Origin: Ephydatia muelleri
Taxonomy: Eukaryota > Porifera > Demospongiae > Spongillida > Spongillidae
DNA: 64,000 nt
Reading direction: 5' to 3'
NCBI GenBank assembly: GCA_013339895.1
Contig: JABACO010000002.1
Location: forward strand, 558,001-622,000
This document shows positions 1 to 11,469 of this stretch, piece by piece; the stretch's first letter is position 1, and the number at the start of each line of letters is the position of its first letter. The notes under the pieces were generated by a model. That model was not told the DNA's origin. It searched no databases and saw only the letters and a list, made by a program, of their open reading frames with translations. Position numbers and translations under genes: made by a program.

Positions 1-202
1 GTAAGGCGGTATATTAGAGATCTCAGAATCTAATAATAAGAAATTTGTGTAGGCTATTACGACTCTGAGCGTTATTCTTGCTGTTAAGTAATGGCGGATA
101 GAAGAGACAAAGCGCCTACTATACGTCCCAATTAGAGAGCTTCAAGTACATAGAATAATTTGTTACTATGTGTTTTGGCTTAGTTGAGTTGCTGAAGGAT
201 GT

Positions 203-538
203 ATGGTTGTTGTAAAAAGACAAAATACACTCATCTTGCGGACGCCATTTTTGTCTGTCACGACTTTGGCGCACTGTATCTATTCTTTAGTAAATGGTCA
301 AGGCCGTCAAATTAAGAACCAGTTAGTGCGAGTAGTTTTGTGTATGTTGAATGAGCTACTTACCGATAACCTTCCACCTTACTCGGCACCTTGGATTGTT
401 CTATTTATGTTTAGGCAGCTGGCCATTACGAGGCCAGTTATGATTAATACACTAACACAGCTTACCACACAGCAAATTACGAGCTCACTAGTCACAGCTC
501 CCACGCCAAAGCAAGCACCAGAAATATTGCAACTTTAA
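203..538 (+). CDS. hypothetical ORF, 111 codons
   Basis: The longest open frame at the left edge starts at an ATG at 203 and stops at 538. The translation is hydrophobic in its middle and rich in Thr and Leu at the end, with no motif I recognise. It lies upstream of the MRTO4 exons on the same strand but in no splice relationship I can support. It may be chance or an exon of a gene that starts outside the window. Low confidence. Confidence 0.15.
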   Translation: MVVVKRQNTLILRTPFLSVTTLAHCIYSLVNGQGRQIKNQLVRVVLCMLNELLTDNLPPYSAPWIVLFMFRQLAITRPVMINTLTQLTTQQITSSLVTAPTPKQAPEILQL

Positions 539-670
539 AATGATGATACGTGGTCTAAATATACGTACTAATGAGATGCAGAATACAGTTTGTCACTATA
601 ACAACAAACGGGAAGCAAGTCCACACACTAGAAATACGGCAACAGTTCTTAAGTCAATTGAGTACCAATG

Positions 671-732
671 CTACATGGTCCCATAACCAATGCTACATGA
701 TCCCATACCAGTGCTACATGGTCCCATACCAG
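671..732. repeat. short tandem repeat, about 23 bp unit
   Basis: The phrase 'ccataccagtgctacatggt' and close variants recur three times in tandem. The stretch lies in the presumed intron upstream of the first visible MRTO4 exon. Apart from this repeat I see no gene between 540 and 790. Confidence 0.5.
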
Positions 733-791
733 TGCTGGTCGTGTTCCATAGGGGCACCTCACTGCAGTACACACTGACTCTTTTTCTGCAG

Positions 792-2281
792 GTCCTTTGG
801 CTGACTTTCCTCACAGTATGGAACCGCAGCTCAGGAAACTGGGCCTTCCAACTTCTCTGAAAAAAGGTTTGTGTGTGTTGTGTGTATGTGTGTGGGTGGG
901 TTCGGTGAGTGTGTATGTGTTGTGTGTGGGGGATACTTGAACACATGTTGGCATGACATGTGCCTTCTCAAAATTGTACAGGACAGTTAGAGTACATACA
1001 GGTTACTGAGTACATGTGCGACACTTGTAAAGAATGATTTCTCCATTTACAATTGTGGGGGGAAAAAAGTGAATGATTTACATTAACCACAACAAAATGG
1101 TTATTCAAACTGATCCAAGGAATGTATGTGTACAGGTGTTCATCTTGATTATTTGGTCACGATTTCAATTGATTGTATTGGGGGGGGGGGGGGGTGATCT
1201 TGTTTCATATTTTGTTTACACCTACATCATATATCAGCATCTAACGAATTACCAAGTTATAAGCAGGGTGCCTGCAGTCTCACTTGTTCCCCCCCTCCCT
1301 GCACACGACAGGTGTGGTCACGCTGCTTCAGAGCCATACCATCTGTCAAGAGGGAGATGTGCTCTCGCCTGAGCAAGCCACGCTGCTGGTCAGTGAGTCA
1401 TACTAATGGCGGTAACTAAATATTGGCGATTTCAGCATGGAACACGATATTAATTTTACAAACTTACAAATAAAGGTGTTCCAATAGGCAAGTCACCAAA
1501 TGTTGGTGCCACCTCGTTTTGAAGTGAATGTGTGATGTGTGTAGCTATTTTGTGCGCTTGCAAGATAAGTTGGTCCACATGGGAACATCACTGTTGAGTA
1601 GAGGTACCATGTTTTTTAATGGTTGGTCCACATGGGAACATCACTGTTGAGTAGAGGTACCATGTTTTTTAATGGTTGGTCCACATGGGAACATCACTGT
1701 TGAGTAGAGGTACCATGTTTTTTAATGGTTGGTCCACATGGGAACATCACTGTTGAGTAGAGGTACCATGTTTTTTAATGGTTGGTCCACATGGGAACAT
1801 CACTGTTGAGTAGAGGTACCATGTTTTTTAATGGTTGGTCCACATGGGAACATCACTGTTGAGTAGAGGTACCATGTTTTTTAATGGTTGGTCCACATGG
1901 GAACATCACTGTTGAGTAGAGGTACCATGTTTTTTAATGAATATTATGTTTTTGCATTGTGTGTGGTGTGATTTTATTGTCATGGCAATGTCATGGACTA
2001 CAGTCGTGCTAATTACATCACTTTTAGTCACACGATCTCAGCTTGCTCGATGAGTGTATTTGTGTGGCCGATTGTGATGGTGACTGGAGTGATGTCACTA
2101 CACAATGGTGTTGTGGTCAGTGTGTTCGGTCTTGCAGAAACTTTTGGACATCAAGATGGCCGACTTCAAGATTGAGCTAGTAGCCTGGTGGTCTAAAGAT
2201 GGAGGCCATGGGGTGATGGACACTGGGGCTGAAGAGAACAGGGCAGGATCAGAGGGAGATGATGATGATGATGATGTATGA
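792..2281 (+). CDS. MRTO4: MRTO4, mRNA turnover protein 4 homolog, last three exons
   Basis: MRTO4 is a nucleolar ribosome-assembly factor related to the P0 stalk protein. It holds the stalk site on pre-60S particles. Three exons are visible: 792-866, 1312-1388 and 2138-2281, with gt-ag borders and matching phases (1, then 0). The first carries [20 protein letters not shown], which is the family's signature around '[16 protein letters not shown]'. The second reads [20 protein letters not shown], the conserved loop before 'PEQ'. The third reads [14 protein letters not shown] and then an acidic tail ending in six Asp residues and a stop at 2279-2281. Exons for the N-terminal two-thirds must lie to the left of the window. 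The intron between exons two and three is filled by a 53-bp tandem repeat. Seen: exons and splice sites. Known: the family's role. Confidence 0.9.
1570..1939. repeat. 53-bp tandem repeat, 7 copies, intron of MRTO4
   Basis: Seven nearly identical head-to-tail units begin with 'ttggtccacatgggaacatc' and end with 'catgttttttaatgg'. Each unit contains GGTACC. The near-absence of differences between copies points to recent expansion or homogenisation. The flanking sequence is an ordinary intron. Confidence 0.9.
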
Positions 2282-2840
2282 CATGTCTGTACCAGTCCCG
2301 TTCTCTCAATCCACGTCCAGCTGTGTTCAATATGTGTGTGTTGAAATGATGTCTTCTTGTCTTGTTGGGGCGGGCCCTTTGGTTATGCAATGAGTATTAA
2401 TGACAAATATTTCCTGGCAAGGTCACGATTGACGCATCTGTTCTTTGGTTTAAGTCCAACACGTGAACGTTCATTTCAACACGTAGCCAGGCTGAGAGTG
2501 TCATAGGCCAACAAGAGCTTGATACTGACCACGTGCCACTAAGTGTGAACTGTTCCTCGTAAACTATGAATGCGATATACCAGGTGAGAATCGATTTGCG
2601 AGTGGGGATTACTTTGTACATTCATAACCTGTTGCAGCTTAATTTGACACGCGACAAACTGTAGATGGCAAACAATTCCCAAGTGATATCTAGTACACTA
2701 GTTCCCAATTTGGAGACGCAAACTTGGATTGTTAAAATTTTGTTACTACGACGAGCGTTGTCTGTAAGACTGCAATTATATGATGTCAGGTAAGGTGCGC
2801 TGTAAATAGGTTATTTTGCAAAAGCAGCAAAACTGTTCGT
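2282..2840. other. intergenic stretch, no gene seen
   Basis: AT-rich sequence follows the MRTO4 stop. It should hold the MRTO4 3' UTR and the start of the next gene. Short open frames on both strands look like chance. Confidence 0.5.
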
Positions 2841-3103
2841 TTACGAGATGAGTGGACGTTTGTTACTCGATACAACAGTATCTGTACTGTGTGGCACTCG
2901 TCTTAACTCACAGGTCTGTTTGTGTGACACTCGTCTTAACTGACAGGTCTACTTCAGCGAGCACCAACACGACGCCATCGAACAGGTTCACAAATGATTC
3001 GTTACATGGTCATGGTGCTCGGCCTGGGTGGCGCCTCCTCATTCTTGCTCGTGGTGAGGTGAGGAAGACGACATCCTTGCTAGTGGCTCACGTGGTATGA
3101 CGT

Positions 3104-3349
3104 CACTGTGTGTGTATGTGTGTGTGTGTGGCGTGTGTGTGTGTGGCGTGTGTGTGTGTGGCGTGTGTGTGTGTGGCGTGTGTGTGTGGCGTGTGTGTGT
3201 ATGTGTGTGGCATGTGTTTATGTGCGTACGTGTGTGTGTGTGCATGTGTGTGAATTGGCAGCTGTACAGGTGTGTGCGGTAGGTCACAGGGTATGATTTC
3301 ATTGTAAATATCCCCCCTCACACACACACACACACATACACACACACAG
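3104..3349. repeat. (GT)n and (CA)n microsatellites
   Basis: A GT-rich tract with a 16-bp variant 'gcgtgtgtgtgtgtg' at 3104-3250 is followed by a CA tract at 3319-3348 that runs straight into a splice acceptor. The overlapping open frames on both strands are products of the repeat. Confidence 0.85.
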
Positions 3350-3474
3350 GTGCTATCAGAGGTTTGTCCATGGTCAGGGACTTTGGCTCCCATCCTTGCA
3401 CGCCATGAACTGGAACTGGTGGATGCAGAGGTGTGTCTTGGTGGCTCACTGGGTGTGTGTGTGTGTGTGTGTGT

Positions 3475-3508
<34 letters not shown>

Positions 3509-4370
3509 GTGGGGTTTGAAGTGATCATGTATTTGTGTGCACAGGTCATACTTCTGGTGTGCCATGGGGTCCACAGGAGAGAGGGAGGAAATAGGATTGT
3601 CGTTGAGGTTGTCACTCGAGATGAGACATCAGGCACATTCTCGTTTCCTGTCTCCAATGCTCCACGGCAGTATGAGAGAGCTATGGAGGCCGCAGTTGCT
3701 GGTCACTGTGGGGTTCTGGAGATTGGGCTGTCCATGGCAGCACAAGAGGCCATGCCCTGGTCTCTTAAGGAGGCCTTTTCATCTGGGCAGTCTGCTGTAG
3801 CAATAGCCGGCTGCCTCATAACGAACAGCACGCAGTTCCTCAACCAGAGTCACCTGCACATACACACCAGCGTCATTCCAGGTGCAGGTCAGTTTCCTGA
3901 TTGTCTCACCTGCGCATACAACACGAGAGCCTCATTCCTCATTCCTGCTACAGGTTGGGGACTGATGATGAGACCCTGCCCCAATGCCATCATCCCTCGT
4001 GGGGTGCATACATGCCATTTTGCCATTGGGCAACCCCCATCAATGGCACCATCTTCAGACTATGAGCTGTCCTCTACGCGACGAGGCAGTCTCTTAGTCT
4101 ACGACCCGCAGGTTTATGATGGCCACATCATCGGTCGGTTCATTAACCAAGGTGGGCTCTTGGAGGGTCTCAGGGAGCTGGTAGCTGCATCGGACAGGGA
4201 TCGTTGCTGCACAGCTTACTCCCCTACTGTGGCAGAGGCAATATTTGTGGCTAAATCATGTGTTGAGTACCATGTTGCTAATGGCGGGAGTGAGATGGTG
4301 GTTCGGGCCTCAAAACCCATCAGCTCTGATCCAAGTCGGATGATTGAATTGCTAGCCAACTACGATCTTC
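3350..4370 (+). CDS. SET-domain-like protein, internal and C-terminal exons
   Basis: Three exons fit together in one frame: 3350-3430, 3545-3887 and 3954 to about 4370, with phases 0 and 1. Joining 3887 to 3954 across a 66-bp intron creates SVIPGAGWGL, which matches the start of SET domains ('IPG.GLG.F'). Further on, IIGRFINQGG corresponds to the 'G..ARFINH' core, and VRASKPI followed by ELLANY to the 'A.RDI..GEEL...Y' end. SET domains transfer methyl groups from S-adenosylmethionine, usually to lysine. Here the usual NHS and catalytic-Tyr contexts are degenerate, as in non-canonical animal SET proteins, so enzyme activity is uncertain. N-terminal exons are unclear; a frame around 2848-3058 is possible but unsupported. 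After ELLANYD the frame runs into the 24-bp minisatellite, so the true C-terminus is unknown. Confidence 0.6.
3451..3509. repeat. (GT)n microsatellite in intron
   Basis: An alternating GT tract fills most of the short intron between the SET-gene exons at 3350-3430 and 3545-3887. Confidence 0.8.
3888..3953 (+). other. 66-bp intron inside the SET domain
   Basis: It starts gtcagt and ends ctacag. Its length is a multiple of three and it has no stop in the exon frame, so a naive translation reads through it and inserts 22 residues into the conserved start of the SET domain. Removing it restores the family motif, which is the evidence for splicing. Confidence 0.75.
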
Positions 4371-5457
4371 TACACCATACCCCGGACACTCAAGGACGCC
4401 ATACCCTGGACACTCAAGGACACCATACCCCGGACACTCAAGGACGCCATACCCTGGACCCTCAAGGACACCATACCCTGGACACTCAAGGACACCATAC
4501 CCTGGACCCTCAAGGACACCATACCCTGGACACTCAAGGACACCATACCCTGGACCCTCAAGGACACCATACCCTGGACACTCAAGGACACCATACCCTG
4601 GACCCTCAAGGACATCTTACCCTGGACCCTCAAGGACACCATACCCTGGACCCACAAGGACACCATACCCTGGACCCTCAAGGACACCATACCCTGGACC
4701 CTCAAGGACACCATACCCTGGACACTCAAGGACACCATACCCTGGACCCTCAAGGACACCATACCCTGGACCCTCAAGGACATCATACCCTGGACCCTCA
4801 AGGACACCATACCCTGGACCCACAAGGACACCATACCCTGGACCCGCAAGGACACCATACCCTGGACACTCCAGGACACCATACCCTGGACCCTCAAGGA
4901 CACCATACCCTGGACACTCAAGGACACCATACCCTGGACCCTCAAGGACACCATACCCTGGACCCTCAAGGACACCATACCCTGGACACTCAAGGACACC
5001 ATACCCTGGACCCTCAAGGACGCCATACCCTGGACACTCAAGGACACCATACCCTGGACCCTCAAGGACACCATACCCTGGACCCTCAAGGACACCATAC
5101 CCTGGACCCTCAAGGACGCCATACCCTGGACACTCAAGGACACCATACCCTGGACACTCAAGGACACCATACCCTGGACTCTCAAGGACACCATACCCTG
5201 GACCCTCAAGGACATCATACCCTGGACCCTCAAGGACACCATACCCTGGACCCACAAGGACACCATACCCTGGACCCTCATGGACACCATACCATACCCT
5301 GGACCCTCATGGACACCATACCCTGGACCCTCAAGGACACCATACCCTGGTCTCTCACGGACACCATACCCTGGACACTCAAGGACACCATACTCTGGAC
5401 CCTCAAGGACACCATACCCTGGACCCTCAAGGACACCATACCCTGGACCCTCAAGGA
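4370..5457. repeat. 24-bp minisatellite, about 45 copies
   Basis: The unit is 'caaggacaccataccctgga' plus four bases. Variation falls mostly at one position (ccct, cact or ccca). Because the unit is a multiple of three, all three forward frames and two reverse frames stay open. The forward translations are HHTLDPQG-type and PYPGPSRT-type repeats. It adjoins the last SET-like exon and may be intronic, untranslated or a repeat tail of the protein. Confidence 0.9.
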
Positions 5458-5504
5458 GGAGGCCAGAGTACTGTTACTCTCCAGTGTACACCTTCCTCCA
5501 CCTG

Positions 5505-5710
5505 CCTTATCAGGAATATGACCCACTTCCTCAATGAGAGCCACCTCATGGTCTGCCCCAGCCTCCTTGGGACAGAGGAATGGTGCCATCCCTGCTGGGG
5601 ACATACCTCTGCTTCTTTGGACGGGGACGAGCCCCCTCAGCTGATCTAGCTATGATGAGCTATCCTCTACTTGACGAGGCAGTGACCTTTGACCTCCTGG
5701 TTTGACATCA
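5505..5710 (+). pseudogene. decayed duplicate of the SET-like exon
   Basis: Just past the minisatellite, 'acccacttcctcaatgagag' translates to THFLNESHL. This parallels STQFLNQSHL at about 3828-3857 in the SET exon. Further on, 'tatgagctatcctctacttg' at about 5654 parallels 'tatgagctgtcctctacgcg' at about 4061 (YELSST*RG against YELSSTRRG). The copy is shortened and has stops. It shows that the exon and the minisatellite were duplicated as a block and then decayed. Confidence 0.6.
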
Positions 5711-7085
5711 GGCATTTCATGCAAGGGGCGTGGTGTGTTGGAACAACTAGGATCTCTCGTACTGGATTGCACATGTGGCTGAAATAGCTCGTCAGCAGGG
5801 CACAACACCAATTTCGTGAAGGACGTCTTCCGCTGTTTGGAGAGACCAGAAGTCACCCCCAGAGGTTAACCTTGGCTTCACTTTCACTTTGTTGCATGTT
5901 CTTTGCCTGTTGTGGTTTATATTTATTCCTGCTGTCTCAATGTTGTTAAACACAGTTTTAATTGACTAGTTGTTAAACTGGTTTAACAAAGTGTCAACGA
6001 AGTGTTACAACCTGTTTAACAAAGTGTCAACAAAGTGTTACAACCAAAGTGCTACTGTCCATCAATCTCTGGAAAGCATTGCACAACTAAAAGTGATTAA
6101 CATCACTCTGAATGCAATCTATAAGATAGGGTGTGGTGGAGATTCATTGTTCCTAAGCAACACAAACAGGGCATAATGAAAGCTATCTAAAGTGTAGCCA
6201 TTGTAATTATAATACACTCGTGTTGCGACTGCACAGGAATGGGTTACGTATCTATAGAAACTCTTGAAGCTAGCTTACATGTAGGTGACAGTTAATGTGA
6301 CTATACCATCTACTGACTGTGATCTGTTCTATGGGGGCCACTTCTCATCATTTCAACGGTGTATGGTCCCTGCACAGAGGCTAGGAGCCACCACTGGGAG
6401 CTAGCCGCCCCTCCTGCCATAGTAAATGTGATGTATGCTCTATAACCTTCTTGGTGCCATATTCTGGTGTAAATAATTTGGTTCTCTGCCATATGCGCGT
6501 GCACATGTGTGTACGTTATGAATAGTGCAGCGGACAGGATGTAAACAGCATGCTCGATGCTATGAATAACATCAACAAAGTCAATTGTGTAGTCTCGGGG
6601 AAGCCATTTGATGTCCGTTGATGTTCAAAACTCAGCTTCCAGAGCTCTAGGAAGAACTACATAGCTCCGCGGAGCTCCGCCCTCGGATCAAGTTGTGCAC
6701 AATGGCAGAAAGACATAAACTGAGGAATGTCTTACTGAAACAGTAATCATTTATGAATCCTTCATTCATGGCGGATGTGCTTGGGTTGCGGAAACCATGC
6801 GGCATAACTGAGCGGCGTGTGGTATGAGCCATTCAGCACTACTCGCAACCCCCTAGTTGCAGCTTGGAAGACACGAACGAGTTTGGTTTGTGATTCCTAA
6901 AAATATAAATATAAACTAACAACACATTGTATGCATTTATAACTAAAATATTAATAATGAAAGAGACTATTGTATAGCTTTTGCATAGTGTTCCTTGACA
7001 CCAGGTTGTGTTGTGTCTCAGGCACACTGCCCGACTCGCGCAAAATGTTTTTTTAAAAAAACATTCGGTAGTCAATGAATCTAGT
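5711..7085. other. gene-free stretch
   Basis: I see no coding exon here. A 33-bp direct duplication lies at 5977-6044 ('gtttaacaaagtgtcaac' twice). The rest is unremarkable AT-rich sequence leading to the promoter of the next gene. Confidence 0.5.
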
Positions 7086-7091
7086 TATGAA

Positions 7092-7099
7092 TATATAAA
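7092..7099 (+). promoter_or_regulatory. TATA box of unknown-family gene 1
   Basis: TATATAAA lies 49 bases upstream of the ATG at 7148. Genes 2 and 3 of the same family have TATATAA at 34-36 bases from their start codons. Conservation of the box and its spacing across three paralogs supports a real core promoter and very short 5' leaders. Confidence 0.65.
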
Positions 7100-7147
7100 G
7101 GACTCCATACTTGCAGACACATCAGTGTTTTCTATATTACTAATGAA

Positions 7148-7569
7148 ATGGTCAAAAACTCAAGACCTGTTGGAACTGTTCGTACTAGAAACAAGGACAA
7201 GTTGGAGAAGACAAACCTCTGCTTACCAATATCGGTGAGCGCACCGTATTTAACGTGTATGTAAATACGCCACGCTGTACAGCGGTGGCGCTGTATCGTC
7301 TTCTTTATTGCGGCAACCAATTTGCAGTGGTCAGAACGGGACGGTGTAACATCTTTCGAAAGATGGCGCCAAATTTGCGGGCAAATTTGGCGCCATCGCG
7401 TGACTGTAATGTTTCTTTATCGATTTTCAGATTCCTGCGCCGATATGTAGACGCGCCACCTTAAAGCTGTTGACTGTATTAGCTCAAATCGTTGATATTA
7501 TTGGTAACTCCAAGATCTGTGAGGGAAGCACTATCCAATACATAGCAAAGGTGGGTTTGTGTGTATGTA

Positions 7570-7618
<49 letters not shown>

Positions 7619-10600
7619 GTGTGTGTGCGTTGTGTGTGTGTGCTGCGTGTGTATATGCGTGTGCGTCTGTGTGTGCGTGTGTGTGCGCGCGTGTGTTGTA
7701 TGTGTGTACTGCGTGTGTGGGTGTGTATGTGTGTGCGTCTGTGTGCGTTTGTGTGTGTCTGTGTGTATGTGGTCTCGTACTAGTCAAACGTAGCGGTGAT
7801 GTAATCCATCCGCAGCTGTGGGAATATATGCTAGTAGATATCTGGGAAGCAACTCGCGCGAAGTTTTCATTCGTGCACCAAACAACTTGATCATACCTTA
7901 TGCGATAATCCTAAACGAGTTGGAGGAGGTTTAAGGGAAATAATTAGGGTGTCTGAGGGTGAGGGTGTGTGTGTGTGTGTGGGTGTGGGTGTCTGAGGGT
8001 GAGGGTGTGTGTGTGTGTGTGGGTGTGGGTGTCTGAGGGTGAGGGTGTGTGTGTGGGTGTGGGCTGAGGTGAGGGTGTGTGTGTGTGGGGGGGTGTGTAT
8101 GTGTGTGGGTGTGTGTGCATGTATTTATGGGTGTGATGCACAAGAACCAAATATTTTAGATAGGGAGCATTTGGTCATGTGAGACATGTCTACATATCCT
8201 TCCTTCAGATAATTGCGCAAGAATACTTGAATGTGCTGTTTAAGGAAAAGTGTTCCACAAAGGTATCCCATGATGACGATATTTCAAACACAAAGGTATG
8301 TTTTTCTGTATGTATATGTGAACTAGTCTTGTCTGTATAAAGGGCCTTTGTACAATGCGACCGAATTTCTGTTGCAAATGAATGTATAATTGTTCACCAA
8401 AATACTAATCACTTGATACATTGTTTTGGTGACAGCTGTGTTCACTCACATTCTGCACTCAACTAATTAACACTAAATGTGATATGGTGCAGTGTGTTGA
8501 TGGTCTTCACACAGCTGTGTAACACATCCAAAGATCATCAACACAAGCACTACACACCATACACACATGTGTACATGGTGTAGTGCGTGTGTTGATGGTC
8601 TTTTGGATGTGTGCCACAGCTACATGGTGTAGTGCGTGTGTTGATGGTCTTTTGGATGTGTGCCACAGCTACATGGTGTAGTGGTTGTGTTGACGGTCTT
8701 TTGGATGTGTACCATAGCTACATGGTGTAGTACTTGTGTTGCTTAAGAAAACAGCTGCCATGTTTTAGCAGTGTGAGCATGGCCAACGTTTACATGTGTC
8801 ATAGATGGACTGTATTTCCTGATGGGAGCCTGAGGCGAATCTTGATCGGATCTTTATTGCATACATGCAATCTGATTGGTTCCACTAACATTCCAGCAAA
8901 AGCAGCTGAAATTTGGTTGTGTTGTACACCAATATGTCAGAAGGGTCTGGGGGCGAGACTATGTGTGTTCAAATTACTTTTAAAATAAAAGTTGAAATTA
9001 ATGGCTTCATATTCGAAATTCATAACCAATGATCACTTAGATTTAATGTTATCTAACCTGTTGTTGTGGACATTGGTTATTGTATCTACTCAAAACCAGC
9101 CTAGTCTTGCCGCAGCCTCGGGCAGTGTTTTATCAATTCATTTAATACTATACTATTTTTTTTTAAATTACAAATGGGATCATTTCTGCAAATGGGATCT
9201 AGCGCATATATTATGCAATTTCCAGTACACACAATAGAAATGAAACGCTTGCGTTGAAATGTATGGCGAATTACAAATTCAGTGTCTTACAACTCCGTGA
9301 CAGATACTCCGATTCTCAATGTGTAAGAATCTCTGTGGAACTTGAAATCTTGAGAAAACATGTGCTAGGTTTCTTTTCACAGAAACGATCCCAAATACCA
9401 ATCTGTAATTTCCATCTTGGAATAGACCTTAATTAGCTCACAACATTTGGCAACGTGTATGTCATTGTTTTGGTGAAGTATGAGCCACTAAACTTAACTT
9501 CATCTAAATAACAACAAAAGTTTTGTAATCTTAATTTGCTCATAATTACATGAATGAATGTGTGTACATGTCTGATGTATGTATTTAGATGAATGTATCT
9601 ATTTGTGTACATGTGTGGTACAGTGCTGGCAGCTGCACACATATTGCGTGTATTAATACAGGAAGTCTTCATCTAGTTACTCATCAATATGATGTTAAGG
9701 GTCCATGGTTTGTGTTGGTGATTGTGTTATGGTGGGCACCAGAGATAGGAAGTTCATCTTTTTCTCCCACTGTCACACCAGAGATTCAAAAGAAATAAAT
9801 GTAATATCAATGGATGCCATACACTAGAGACCCACCATGACCTTGAAGTAATTCAAACAGAACCTGATGCTGGTGGTATCTATGTGCAGGTGAGCAATAA
9901 TTAGCATTGCAGAGCTCATTCCTATTCCCCCATAGACATGTGATAAACAACACTCTGTTACGGCCAGAAACAAATCATATTCCTTAAAGGAGACCAAAAG
10001 TTCTCCCCGACGTTGTAACCACGGTTTCCATTTACTCAATATGAAGAGAGTCTGTCATAATGTCCGTTTAAAGGTAGACAACCTTTACATGCAAACCTAT
10101 TGTGCTATAATGCACACTGTGTCTCCACTCAGATACATGCTAGCACAATGATTAAGGAGCTACATAGTACTACAAGTGTTTTGCATAAAATGTTTACAAA
10201 TCATCATATGATGAGCCGGTGTGCTTCCATTAGAGATGGAAACCTTCGTGTTAATGGGTGTGACAGTAGACATGCTCGCATTTCTCCCAGGGTATCACCC
10301 ATGCAGGGAAATGCATACGATCAGCAGCTGTTGAAGGCTACAAAGCCACATTGCTCCGAGATAAGTTGGCTGCTGAAAACGAGGTTTTATTATAAGAGGC
10401 TTCAGAGGAGGCTGAGGAAGGCTGACCAGAGGCCAATGGATGAAGGCCAACAGCAGGACAATGGGCGCCAGAAGCATATGAAGATATCTTTCACAGCATC
10501 ACATGCTCCCCAATGGGCCAAAGTCTTCCTTGCGTCACTGGGAAGGGCACAGCTGCTCCGCAATGCCCTCCATCTATGTAACACCTTATCAACTAAGGAG

Positions 10601-11284
10601 CTAAAAAAGAGAGGCTGGCAGCTGGCTGAAAAAATGGCAAAATATCCAGAAATATTTTCAAAGTACTTCAATACGGATACAAATATGCTGAAAAACGTGA
10701 TGTGCAATTATAAGAATAAGCCTGCAATAAAAGTGATGCTCGTTTCACTGGGCAAGGCTCATCTTGTCCGAAATGCCTTAGACGAATGTGGTACATTATC
10801 AATGGAAGGTCTTATGGCAAAGGGATTGTATCTTGTTAAAAACCTTGCGCAATGGAAGAAAATTGAGCAGAATAAAGATGCACTTTTAGACGACATGAAT
10901 ATATTATTGTCGACGCTAAATCAAAACGAATACTCCACGGAATATTCAGGTCTCTGTAACGAAGATGTAGTTAACACAGCAGCTTTCATTGAAGCATCGA
11001 TTTACCGGGAAACAGTGGAGTGGATTAAGTCCGAGTTGGAGCGACATCACAATCACTCACAGGACGAGCTGACTTTCTGGGCTACAAACTTAACATCCGA
11101 TATGAATTTAAATGGCCACACCCATTCAACTGAAGAGGAGAAGAATGTTATAAATGAGTTATCCGCTTTGGCTGCGCATCTGCACCATGGATCAATGAAG
11201 AAGATTATTATGGATGTGGAAGACCATCATCATTCCTCCAGTGAAGAGCTAGTGACTATGAGTAGTAACAGTGTGGCAGTTTAA
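7148..11284 (+). CDS. unknown 'PQWAKVFL' family protein, gene 1
   Basis: I do not recognise the family. Proposed exons are 7148-7234, 7431-7550, 8209-8295, 9782-9889, 9936-10073 and 10133-11284. All have gt-ag borders and all introns are phase 0. Exon 1 encodes 29 codons from MVKNSRPVGT to LCLPIS, the same length and ending as gene 2. The large last exon holds two helix-rich repeats: PQWAKVFLASLGRAQLLRNA and, further on, AIKVMLVSLGKAHLVRNA, each followed by a 'C.TLS.(K/E)' turn. The C-terminal part is rich in His and Glu (HHNHSQDEL, EDHHHSSSEEL). No signal peptide or membrane segment is evident, so a cytosolic or nuclear protein is likely. The relation to genes 2 and 3 is clear from exon structure, from the repeats and from conserved intron sequence (9240-9410 against 20810-20960). 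Function unknown; an adaptor-like helical bundle is only a guess. Confidence 0.65.
7362..7397. promoter_or_regulatory. perfect 17-bp inverted repeat with E2F-like core
   Basis: The arms gatggcgccaaatttgc and gcaaatttggcgccatc are separated by two G residues. Each arm holds TTTGGCGCC, close to the E2F/DP consensus. It lies in the first intron of gene 1, 33 bases before exon 2. It could be a transcription-factor double site or a hairpin. Seen: the perfect symmetry. Inferred: the binding. Confidence 0.55.
7560..7780. repeat. (GT)n microsatellite
   Basis: A pure GT run becomes an interrupted GT, GC and GTAT mixture within the second intron of gene 1. Long open frames here are repeat artefacts. 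Confidence 0.85.
7949..8127. repeat. GT-rich tandem repeat, about 52-bp higher-order unit
   Basis: Blocks of 'ggtgtctgagggtgagggtg' followed by a GT run recur at least twice in near-identical form and then decay. This is intronic in gene 1. Confidence 0.75.
8565..8740. repeat. about 60-bp tandem repeat, 3-4 copies
   Basis: 'tacatggtgtagtgcgtgtg' followed by 'ttgatggtcttttggatgtg' recurs in tandem with small changes. A related inverted fragment, 'gatcatcaacacaagcacta', lies just upstream at about 8530-8550. The stretch is intronic in gene 1. Confidence 0.7.
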
Positions 11285-11465
11285 TAGACTAGTGACATTA
11301 CTATCTAGAACTATTCAGTAGTCAAGTTATACTGTTCACTAGTTTACATCATTATTAGTTCACTATATTACAGTATTACACAGTAAGTTAGCAATATGCC
11401 TATGTGCTGTGATGTTATCAAGGGACTACAAAAATCCTACATCACCCGAGTTGTCATAAGGAAGC
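11285..11465. other. 3' flank of gene 1
   Basis: Non-coding sequence follows the gene 1 stop and contains repeated 'actagt' and 'ttcact' words. I saw no clear polyadenylation signal. Confidence 0.3.
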
Positions 11466-11469
11466 CTCC

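Noticed and set aside
2848..3058. Upstream exons of the SET-like gene (a frame from ATG at 2848 and a frame with VMVLGLGGASSFLLVV)
   Set aside because: Phases do not join convincingly to the exon at 3350, and no family motif supports them.
4370..5290. 306-codon reverse frame (MVSLRVQG repeats)
   Set aside because: Shadow of the 24-bp array on the strand opposite to the SET-like gene.
7560..7890. Cys/Val-rich frames of about 100 codons
   Set aside because: Translations of the GT microsatellite. The same applies to CA/GT frames at 3100, 24390, 39380, 46270, 46820 and 51700.
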